Assembly (NCBI GenBank): GCA_001179505.1
Contig: CDMY01000499.1
Location: forward strand, 104,866 to 168,865
Length of the DNA: 64,000 bases
DNA from: Vitrella brassicaformis
Taxonomy: Eukaryota; Sar; Vitrellaceae
Reading direction: 5' to 3'
The notes beneath the pieces are model-generated. The model did no database searches. It was not told the DNA's origin and saw only the letters and a program-made list of their open reading frames with translations. Below are positions 35,401 through 44,697 of this stretch, one piece after another (within the stretch, counting starts at the first letter, position 1; each line of letters starts with the position of its first letter). The position numbers and the translations under genes are program-made.

Positions 35401-37373
35401 CACTCCACTGACTGTCTCGCTGTGTCTCTGACTGTCGAGGGCAAACGCGCTCATGGCTGTTGGTTGCGCCCCTAGTCCATTCCATGCATGTTTCCCTTGC
35501 TTCTGAGTCTTAACACACGGGAAAAAGGGGAGGGGAGGGGATGGTGGTTGATTCTCGATTTTATTACTGTGGTGCCTGGCTTCACTACATGTTCGTTCCG
35601 GGCACGCTCATTGATTGAAGGCCTGCAAAAGTGGCGGGCACTCCCTCTCTCCCTCTCTGTTTGTCTATCTACCTGTACCTGCCTCTCTCTCTCTCTCTGG
35701 CTTTCTTTCCTGCTTTCTCCTTCTCGACGCACATGTACATGTACATGTACATGTACGTGTGTGACCATAACATGTACATGTACGTGTACGTGTGAGCATA
35801 TATAACGGATATATACACACATGCGTGTACGTACACTAACTACACATATATGATACACGTGCACACAAACTGACTGGCGATCGGTGTTTTTCATCAGCGA
35901 TCCGATGGATGGATGGATGCCTGACCTGATGGTGTTGCTGCCTCCTTCTCTCTGTCTTCTCTTTTCTTCTGTTCCTGCTTGCTGTACAGCGATCTGTCTG
36001 TCTGTCTGTCTGGTGTACACAACACACGTATGTCAACACGCTCTTCTCTCCTCTTTTCTCCTCTTCTGTCCTGCTGACTGCGTGGCTCCTCTTCGCCTGT
36101 CTGTCTGTCTGTCTGTCGTTGGTGTCCGTCTGCAGATATCCGTGAGGGAGAGTGAGAGATACATTCACTCATCCGCTCATTTCTTCATTCCATCAACCAA
36201 CCATTTCGTTGTGTGTTTTGTTAGCCAGTCAGTCACAGTGTCATTCATCATTCCATTTCCATCCACCCATTTAGGGAGGGGCCGGGCAGGGCATACATGG
36301 TGGCGTCTTTTTCCTTCCCTTCGTTCATTCATTTGGGTTTCCTTTTGCTCTGACCATTCCTTTGCATTCGTTTACAGTCCGATGGCACGCACCTTTCGGC
36401 CAGTCTGTGTGTCTGTCTGTCTGTCCATGGTGTGAGTGTGGTCTATCAGTGGATGGCATGCTGATCGCAGCTTACCTACGGAGATGTGTGCATGCGGAGA
36501 GCAGGCAGGCAGGCAGGCAAGACGGCGCGTGTGGGAGCGATGTGGATGTGTGTGGTGTGTTTCAGTATTTTTGTCCGTGGGTGGGTGTGTGGGTGTGGGT
36601 GGGTGGGTGGGTAAGGTCGCTTGCAGCACAGCACGTCCATAGTCCGTCAGTCCGTCTATTCATTCATGTTGGTCAGTGGAACTAGAAACGTGTAGCCATC
36701 TATCGACTGTCTGTCTGTCTGTTGCCATCCATCTAAGGGTTCTCCCTGTACCGTACACGGAAAGGAGGAAGGCTTTGAATCAGTCGGCGGATGACGCGCA
36801 GAGAAAGAGAAAAAACAGAGTGAGGGAGAGAGCGTAACATGCCACGCACAGCACAGACCGATCCGATTTACAGCATCATGTATGTGTGTGTATCCATGAC
36901 ATGTATGTGTGTCTATGAGTGTGTGTGTGTGTGCGTCTGTGTGTGTGTCCATGTGTGTCTAAGTGTGCAGCGAGACGGTGTGTGGTGTCTGTCCATGTGT
37001 GGTCCATCTGTGTGTGGGGGGTATCGGGGACGTAGCGTAGGACGACTGACTGCATACAGACCATCTTCCTGGTGTGCCTCGGGGTGGGGCGGGGCAGGGC
37101 AGCAAGGCAACCGGGCAGTCGCCATCGGCCAGCCACTGCTGCCCCGGCCCTCCCCCACACCACGCACCCTACCTAATTCACGTGAATGAAGGTATTTGTC
37201 ACCAACCATTGCCGTAGGCACAGCACACCATCCATCTCATGTAAGTCAGTTGAAAGAGTCTCGCTCATCTGTCGTTTGTCCGTCCGTCCGGCCAGCATCA
37301 TCCATCTAACTAAAGCGAACGAATTCCCGCCCCACACCGAGTCGATGCATGGATTCTTCCCGACCATTCTCGC
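32488..37373. other. 4.9-kb gene-poor stretch of simple repeats
   Basis: I find no credible coding frame or RNA gene. It holds repeated (GGAT)n patches (32596-32612, 33036-33056, 34372-34384), CTGT/CTCT tracts (34661-34700, 35985-36010, 36097-36118), GTGT tracts (34600-34620, 36895-36960), a CATGTA array at 35731-35793 and TATA-like words near 34021-34027. Long frames are translations of these repeats. Confidence 0.6.
35731..35793. repeat. CATGTA / CGTGTA hexamer array
   Basis: About four tandem units of ACATGT, a short break (GTGTGACCATA), then more CATGTA and CGTGTA units. ACATGT is self-complementary, so each strand can fold on itself. Function unknown. Confidence 0.8.
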
Positions 37374-38811
37374 TCACACATTCAGATCACTGTAAGTTTC
37401 CTGACCTGGCTGCTGCCCCACTACTCGTCGATGGAGGCCCAACAGCCTGACACACACAGACCACAGAGAGAGATGACGGGAGATGCTCCTGCTCTCTCTC
37501 TCAATCAGCCGAGCACCTCACCTGCAGCAGTGTCTTGATGGCAGCCTTGACTTTGTCCATGTCCCGCTTCTTCAAACGCGCCGCAGCGCTCTCCCCTTCG
37601 GCTGCTGGGTCGTCGTCTGTGCCGACGGTGTCGAGCAGCCACTTGAGCAGCGATGCCTCGGGGCCGTCAGGGCCGCCGCGGGTGAGCAAATCGCACAGCT
37701 CCTTGTTCTTGAGTAGACGGAGACACACAAAGGCAGGGGGCTATGGTTGTGGGATCTGGTGGGGGGGTGGGTATGTTCGCGTGCGTGTGTGCGTGCCTTG
37801 TGTCGAGTGAGGCGGCTTTGGGCCCATCGGGTAAGGGCTGCCACCAACGCACTCGCACAACGGAGCTGACAGACGGAGACACGGACACACACATGAGAAG
37901 ATGGGCAACGCTGTGGTTTGCGTCTGATGTGAGAGTGACCCACCTCTTCAACCAGTCTATCGGGCACTCCTGACGGACCGACACACACACAGAGAGACAG
38001 GCACTCATAGGTATTCACCTGGGAAAGATAGACGCACGTGTGTGTTGTCACCGGCGTGGCTGCCATCTGTGTTGTTGATATTGATGTTGCGCTGCAGCCC
38101 AGGCGTCACCTGCACCTCCACTGACACACCGACCCCCTGATCCTCATCCTCACCCTGACCACCACCCCCTCCCTCTCCGTCGCCATCAGCCCCTACACCA
38201 GCACCAGCACCCTCCCCCGCCACACGCCCCTCCCTCTCCTCCTTCAGACGCCGCCCGTACTTCTCCAACTGTGTCACACACACACACAACAGCAGAAACA
38301 ACAACACGGGGGCATTTGTGGTGCTGACATTTCGGACCTGATCGCGGATGAACCTAGGGCCCGGCACCAGCTGGTGTGGGAACAGTGGCAGCCGCGTTAG
38401 AGGGGACCTCTGGCGTCGATCGAGCTCTTTGAGCAGTGGTGAGAGGTCGTACACGGTGCCGTGGGGCGTGATGACGGGGCGGGAGGGGAAGTTGAGCGTG
38501 ATGGGGTCGATGTAGTCCCGGTACTGGGGCTCGATCGCCTCGTCCGGCAACGCATCCAAATACGCTGACACACACACACACACACGGACGGAAACATCGG
38601 CAAGAAGTGCATTGGGCCGTGTGCGTGTGAGTGGTTCCTCCCTCCCTTGCCTTTGATCTCGGGGTCGATCCTGACGGCCCGCTCATAGGCGGGAGGTGAG
38701 GGGGGGCGCCATACGATGCCATTGTTCCGGTTGTGCATCAGGCCTCGGTCGGCCGCAGTGTCCTCGATCATGCCCCACACACGGCGGCGATTCGCGCGGG
38801 GGGCCATCCTG

Positions 38812-38847
<36 letters not shown>

Positions 38848-39722
38848 AGAAACCATTGTGTTTGGCTGTGTCTGTGTTGATGGGCACTTTGTGTTCTGAC
38901 CTGCCGTAGGGCGGTGTCGGCGGGAGAGGTGCCAGCTGCGGGCGGATGCTGTTAGCAACACGAACACCGACACCTGCACACACACACACACACACACACA
39001 CACGGACAGATGCACAACACACACACCCTCCCTCCCTCCTGACCCACCTGGTGGGGTGCCCGGTGACCTCTGCATCTCCCCGGGCACAGCCGGCAGCGCC
39101 TCCCCGCCATTGCCATTGCGATTCCTCTGTGGGGTCTCATACTCGTCGTCTATCTCATTGTCCGGCACGGCACTGCCGGCTGGCGGGGCGTCAGCCAACG
39201 GGGGAGGGGAGTTGGACACACTGGGCACACGAACCACTTCTACAGGGCGGTCGCGTCCACCACCTGAGGGCTCGTGGGAGGGAAAGGCAGCACACATGAT
39301 CATGTGATGTTCCACGTCACCATGTACGTGTGTCGCTTTCGTGTACCTGCCAGTGCATCTGCGACATTGCGTCCCCTCCCCGCTCCCTCCTGCCCGCCCA
39401 AGTTGGCCATAGCCAGCCTTCCGATAGCCTGCCTCACGTCACCGCCATGATAACCAATACCAACATGAGGGCCGACACGAGGACGAGCTATGCTCAGCTG
39501 CAGGTGAGGGCGGTTCACGTCCGCTGCCGGACGGTCGGCTTCATTGCGAGGGTGCACAGGGGGCTGACTACGCCCACGTGGATGCATCATCGGGGCGCCA
39601 ACGCGCTGCGGAATTGGAACTCGCAGCGGTGAGCCCTCATGGCGTCGGTGATTGGCAAGAATGGGCCCAGCGGGAAGGACGGGGGGAGGGCTGGGGGGTC
39701 GGGGCCTTATCCGCCGATGCAT
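37374..39722 (-). CDS. U-box protein (probable E3 ubiquitin ligase), divergent paralogue 1
   Basis: Ten minus-strand exons: 39722-39347, 39263-39048, 38973-38901, 38808-38651, 38564-38338, 38268-38052, 37969-37944, 37865-37797, 37707-37522 and 37412-37374 (~528 aa). The last four are less certain than the first six. The N-terminal half is Pro/Arg-rich and disordered. Residues about 283-350 form a U-box: IDPITLNFPSRPVITPHG, YDLSPLLKEL, SPLTRLPLFPHQLVPG, FIRDQ. A Gly/Glu-rich linker and a helical tail (SLLKWLLDTVG; DKVKAAIKTLLQ) follow. U-box domains are RING-like E3 modules without zinc. Exon order, the residues just before the U-box (RIDPEIK here, RVDPEVK in the neighbour) and the helical tail match the plus-strand gene at 40043. 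GC donors are proposed at 38650 (AAAG|GCAAGG) and 37796. Confidence 0.75.
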
Positions 39723-40042
39723 TATGCTGTCACAGAGCTAATACAGCCTCACCAACGCATACATTCGAGCCCTTCCTGCACCAACACAAAATTGATCACA
39801 AAGGGCATCAACGGACATCACCAGAAGGCTTCAAGCGCCAATCCTCCTCACCTGAGGCCCGGAGGAAGGCCAGTTCACCTCCATCCATGAGTTTACGTGG
39901 TTAGGGCTGGCGAAACGATAGACAGTACGGGGGGGTGTGAACAAAAACCAACGTTCTCCTGCAAATGGCGGCCCTCGGCATCCTTCCCTCAACAGCAAGC
40001 CGAGCCGCATGATGTAACGACGTCTTTCTCTTAGTGAGCTGA
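39723..40042. promoter_or_regulatory. Head-to-head region between two U-box paralogues
   Basis: 320 bp between divergent starts. It includes a possible 3' splice site TTTCTCTTAG (about 40034) just before the plus-strand ATG, so a 5' exon may exist for that gene. No palindromic symmetry across the midpoint was seen. Confidence 0.35.
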
Positions 40043-42844
40043 ATGGAAGCTGCGGCTGCGGCAGCCAATGTCAATGGCGCCCAGCCCGCCCCTCAGCCTC
40101 CTCCCGCTCATCGCATGCCACCGAGACCTCCACAGCCCCGACGCCAACGCAACAGCAGCGAGCCCCCCAACAACAGAGAGCAACAAGGCCAGGCCGCCCG
40201 CACTCCCCGTCCCCGTCGCCCCCGAGCAGCGGCAGCGGCAGCGGCAGCGGCAGCAGCATCATCAGACAACATCTCTGTGCCGCCCCAGCACCATCGTCAG
40301 GCCACACCTGAGATTCTGATGGATGCCAGTCGTCGTCTCATGGGCCAAACGCTCGGGCGAGGAGGAGGGGTGACGGGTGTGCGTCAGCGGCTGGAGCGGC
40401 TGGATCTGGGCGTGACGCCACCGAGGGGCGGCAGGGGGCGCGGGAGGATCGCAGCACGAGGGGCCGCTGGGAGGTCGGGGGCGCGCGTGAGGGACGGGAG
40501 GATGGAGGACGTAGAGATTCGTGACGAGCAGGGAGAGGGGGACGGGCTGGTGGCGGGCGATCGTGACCGTCATGGCGGCGGGGGTTTGCCACCGTTGCCT
40601 CCACTCCGAGGCACCCCGGGTCGCCGTCGCGTCACAAATCGTGGAGGCACACACATGTAGGCAAACACACTACACACAATCCATCCATCCGTCCATCCGT
40701 GTTTCTATTGGCGGCGTGTTTGTGTGTGCAGCACTCGTGGGGCACCGCGCGGCCGGGGGTTCCTGAGGATGGAGATGCCCAGCGACGGTAGCAGCGATGG
40801 ATCTGGTCGTGGTCGTGGTCTGGGGATGGGGAGGGGGATGGGACGGCTGAGGATTGGGGGGCGACACGGCGGCGCAAGGATCAGACCACCTGACGCGCCG
40901 GCAAGAGAACGTAAGCATAGGAAATGGAAGCAAGGGAAGAAACGAAGAGGACATACACAACGAAACGGCCGGGATGGACGGTTGTTGTGTGTTGTCCCTT
41001 TCCTTGTGTCTTTAGCGAATCGGCTGCCTCGTCTGGAGATGCCGCAGCTGGCGGTGCCGGCCAGGGGCATCAGCCCCATGCGCGCATTCAACCGTCTCCC
41101 CTCATCCCCTCCCGCCACCCGCGGCAACCAGGACAACGACAACCAAGACGAGGAAAACAACAATAACAACAACGAAGTTGAGCCGCAGAACGACGCCGAC
41201 AACATGAACCAGCCCCTCCAACCTGCACCAGCGGGCTTCAACCTGGCCGACCTGCCCTCATCTGCGTTCCGCACCCCAGATCAGGGGCCTCTCTGGGGGC
41301 CTGGCACCCCTCCCACACCGCCCCCCTTCCGTCGTGCGCGACGCCGTCGTGCGGCGGATGACAGCACGCTCGGTAGGGGCAGGCGCAGCTCGGGAGCACG
41401 GTCCAACAGTGAGCCTCGCAACCCTGCCAGGGTGGATCCTGAGGTCAAGGTGAGTGAGTCGAGGATGGAGGGGTCTTTGATCTCTTGTGCTGTGCTTTTG
41501 GTCTGGATGGATGGATGGATGGCTGTGTACTATTTTTTGTCGCTCCTCAGAATTTCCTGGATGGTTTGGGTGAGGGTGAGCTGGATGACGAGTGGAAGAA
41601 GACCTACCGCTGTCCGATCTCACACTGCTTCCCCGCCTGCCCCGTCGTCACCAAACACGGTGCGGACGGACACACGACACGCACACCAACGAAGCGAACA
41701 CAAAGTCAAACCTCTCCTCTCCTTACTCAGGCAACACCTACGATCGCGACGCCATCCTCGAGGCGCTCCGCCGCGAGCCCCGTTCCCCCCTGACGCGCGA
41801 GCCGCTCAACCGCCAACACCTCTACCCAAATCGTGTGGCAGCGGCCGCCATCGAAGCCTACGGCCGGCAACTGATGCGGCAGAGGGAGGAGGAGCAGGGT
41901 AGGGAGCGGGGCCAGCCGGCCGATCTGGGGCCGCGTGAGATGATTGAGGATGGCGTGCAGGCGGGGAGAGAGGGGGAGGGGGACGGTGAGGTGGATGGCG
42001 GTGCGGGTATTGGTGTTGGCGTTGGTGGAGACGATAGGATGGAGATGGAGGTGCAGGCGGGGCCCAACATGGTTGACGGTGAGCCGGGGCGACACCAAGT
42101 CAAGGCAGGCGGGCCGTTAAGGCGGACGAGACGTTTGCATGCGCCATCCATCCATCTTTTGTGTTGTGTGTGTGTATGTGTGTGTGCGTGTATGTGTCTT
42201 TCAGATTCGACACAGACGTTCCCATCGGACATCCTCGAGCTGGTTCCACACACACACACACGCACAAGAAATGGCCCAAAGCCCATGGTTGATGTCTCTC
42301 TTGTATGTGTATCCTGTGTCTATCCATCACCACCAGGTGCGTACCAACGAGCAGCTTCGCGAGTTCCTGAAGAAATTCCACCGCGATCGAGCGGCCCGCC
42401 GTGAGGTGGCGCGACGGGCCGCTGCGGCTCCGCAGCACATCAAACAACTCATCACCAAACTCAAGAAAGTACCAGGGTACACCATCATTCATCCATCCAT
42501 CCATCTGATGCACCCGTACATCAGTGTGTGTGCACGTGTGTGTCTCCTTCCCTCTCTGCTTTGTGTGTGGTTGCGTGCAGTGGCGAGCGGATGATGCAGT
42601 TCCTGGATGGTGAGGAGGAGAGGCTGAGCCGGCCGCGACGGGGCGACATGGAGAGGGTTCTCGACCAAATCGGGGCAATCGTAGAGGTGCGCACACACAC
42701 ACACACACACACACCGACACGTATACGTATACGTATTGGTCACTCGTGTGGGTGCAGGCTGCGGGCCATCCTGTTGACGGCGCCAACGGAGGGGCGGCCC
42801 AGGCCGATGCAGCAGCTGCAGCACCCAACCAGCAGCCGCACTGA
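40043..42844 (+). CDS. U-box protein (probable E3 ubiquitin ligase), divergent paralogue 2 (684 aa)
   Basis: Nine exons: 40043-40656, 40732-40910, 41016-41449, 41551-41659, 41731-42078, 42205-42242, 42337-42476, 42581-42686 and 42758-42844; GT-AG and in phase throughout. The N-terminal ~400 residues are low complexity: poly-Ala, Arg/Gly-rich (RGGRGRGR) and a poly-Asn patch. The U-box lies at about 420-490 (YRCPISHCFPACPVVTKHG, TYDRDAILEALR, RSPLTREPLNRQHLYPN). A Glu/Gly-rich linker and a helical region (LREFLKKFHRDRAARRE, IKQLITKLKK, MERVLDQIGAIVE) follow. RGG-type repeats often bind RNA, but a role in RNA is speculative. It is paired divergently with its paralogue at 37374-39722. Confidence 0.85.
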
Positions 42845-43343
42845 CATGACACCGTAGATCAATGATACAGATATCAGCCAAGTACTGCTGTTAGATGTGT
42901 CCGCATGCGTGTGTGTGAGAAGATGGCGGCCTGTCTGCCCAAGATAGAGGGAGGGGGGAGAGCAGGGCCAGGCAACATGTTGCCGGCTGACTTGACTTCA
43001 CTCGACTCCACGTGTGGGTGTGTGGGTGTGTTTGTACGTGCGCACCACTGCAAATGAAAAGGACAGCATTCACGTGTCTAACTCCCGTCACGGCAATTGG
43101 ATTCGACAGATTCACAGGATCCGTATGAGCGTAACAGGTAGAGGGAATCGAATACATACGGTCACATCGGCCACATCAGATGCGGCACTGACTGCATCGC
43201 TACTACGCATACACACATAAATGACGCTTCAAATCGGCGTCAGTGCACCCATCCGTCCGTCCGAGAGGCACACTCACTCGCAAAACCCGACCCCACTCGC
43301 CGCCAGCCACTTGTCGAACCCCCCCCCCCCCCCCGGCAGTTCG
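42845..43343. other. Intergenic; start of the right arm of the inverted duplication
   Basis: No gene. From about 43143 the sequence is the reverse complement of 12715-12517. A C run of 16 at 43319-43334 corresponds to a shorter G run near 12531-12538. Confidence 0.6.
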
Positions 43344-44379
43344 TCAGTCGTCACCTGCCGCCCGTANNNNNNNNNNNNNNNNNNNNNNNNNNNNNNNNNN
43401 NNNNNNNNNNNNNNNNNNNNNNNNNNNNNNNNNNNNNNNNNNNNNNNNNNNNNNNNNNNNNNNNNNNNNNNNNNNNNNNNNNNNNNNNNNNNNNNNNNNN
43501 NNNNNNNNNNNNNNNNNNNNNNNNNNNNNNNNNNNNNNNNNNNNNNNNNNNNNNNNNNNNNNNNNNNNNNNNNNNNNNNNNNNNNNNNNNNNNNNNNNNN
43601 NNNNNNNNNNNNNNNNNNNNNNNNNNNNNNNNNNNNNNNNNNNNNNNNNNNNNNNNNNNNNNNNNNGCAGCTTCTTGCGGGCGGCCTCGAGGCGCTTCCT
43701 GCACACACATACACGATGGCGTCCATCCATCCATCGATCCATCCATCCATGTATGTGTGGAGGTGAGCTGGTGTGCGCACCGTTCGTCTTCGACCCACTC
43801 GAAGTCGTCGGGCCGCATTTGGTAAAAGGTGAAGGCCATCTCAAAAGCCATAAACATGACCAAACCGATCGCCGTCAGATTCCCCTTCAGACGAGGACTG
43901 AACGCCTTGGGCGTCCCTGCACACACAACACACACACACACCCGCGGTGAGCCATGGCCACCGCCCGCCCCCCATCCACCGACGTACCTCTCATGAATTG
44001 GTGGAACTGTTCGCGAGTGAGCTCAAACTGCGTGGGCGCCTTGGTCGGCCGCGCGTAGCCCTCGTTGACCGAAGGATTCCTCGGACGATTCATCTCAACC
44101 TCCTCCCACTGAGCCACACACAGCACACGGGACGGCAAATGACAAACACAAACACAGAGAGAGCATCCATCGGGCTGCGTGTGTGAGGTGTCCATCACTC
44201 CTCGAGCCTACCGTTTCCAAAGGCCTATTGTCCATGGGCTTGTATTCCCAGTACGACTTGAACGGCTTGTTGTAGTGTCGCCTGCCGCCGTCTGACCACC
44301 CCACACACGACTGCGAGGCCGATGCCGCCACAGGCCGGCGGACGCCTCGGAGAGCGACAGAGGCCCGAGCCAAAGCCAT
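43344..44379 (-). CDS. Predicted mitochondrial single-pass membrane protein, inverted second copy (gap inside)
   Basis: Minus-strand counterpart of 11708-12516. Exon 1 44379-44212, exon 2 44108-43988, exon 3 43916-43781, exon 4 43698-43344 with 300 N inside. Exons 1-3 encode the same protein as the left copy as far as I can read; exon 1 differs at one synonymous base (CTGGGAATAC for CTGGGAGTAC). 32 bases of exon 4 are visible before the gap, and the stop TGA is at 43346-43344. By comparison only about 82 bases should be missing. The leader, hydrophobic segment and coiled coil are as described for the left copy. The 5' flank is diverged from the left copy. Confidence 0.72.
43367..43666. other. 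Assembly gap, 300 N
   Basis: Falls in the last exon of the duplicated membrane-protein gene. The left copy has only about 82 bases between the flanking words, so the N count is probably a placeholder or hides an insertion. Confidence 0.99.
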
Positions 44380-44697
44380 CGAGGCAAAAAAGGCGGTGAT
44401 CTCTCTTTCCGCGGCCCTACAGCAACGACAGATGTGTGTTGTATGGCCTCGTGATCTCTCTGCCTCCACCGCGAGCTGGCATTTTTTTTTCAAGCTCGCA
44501 TTCTTGGGAGTGAAAACGTCAGGCCGCTTAGGACATTGCGTGAAACCGCTCTCTCTGGGAGTGAAAAACAGGAGGAAGGGAGTGTGTGAGAGCTGTGATG
44601 GCCTGGAGTCCGGCTGTGGTGCAGCTGCTGGTCCTTCATCGCTGATTCACTCATCGACGAGGGCTCAGCCTGGAGAGCCGGCCAGAGGCGAACCAGG
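44380..44697. promoter_or_regulatory. Head-to-head region of right arm
   Basis: 318 bp between the membrane-protein copy and the TPR-SET remnant. Bases up to about 44692 match the left-arm region upstream of the third ankyrin gene, so the remnant now sits behind that gene's former promoter or leader. Inference from alignment by eye. Confidence 0.4.

Noticed and set aside
32488-37373. Possible RNA genes or CRISPR-like arrays in the repeat-rich desert
   Set aside because: Repeats are simple tandem units without spacers, and no tRNA, rRNA or spliceosomal RNA consensus was recognisable. A covariance-model search would be decisive.
43319-43334. Poly-C tract as a functional element
   Set aside because: It sits next to an assembly gap and corresponds to a shorter G run in the left arm; probably a homopolymer that stalled sequencing.
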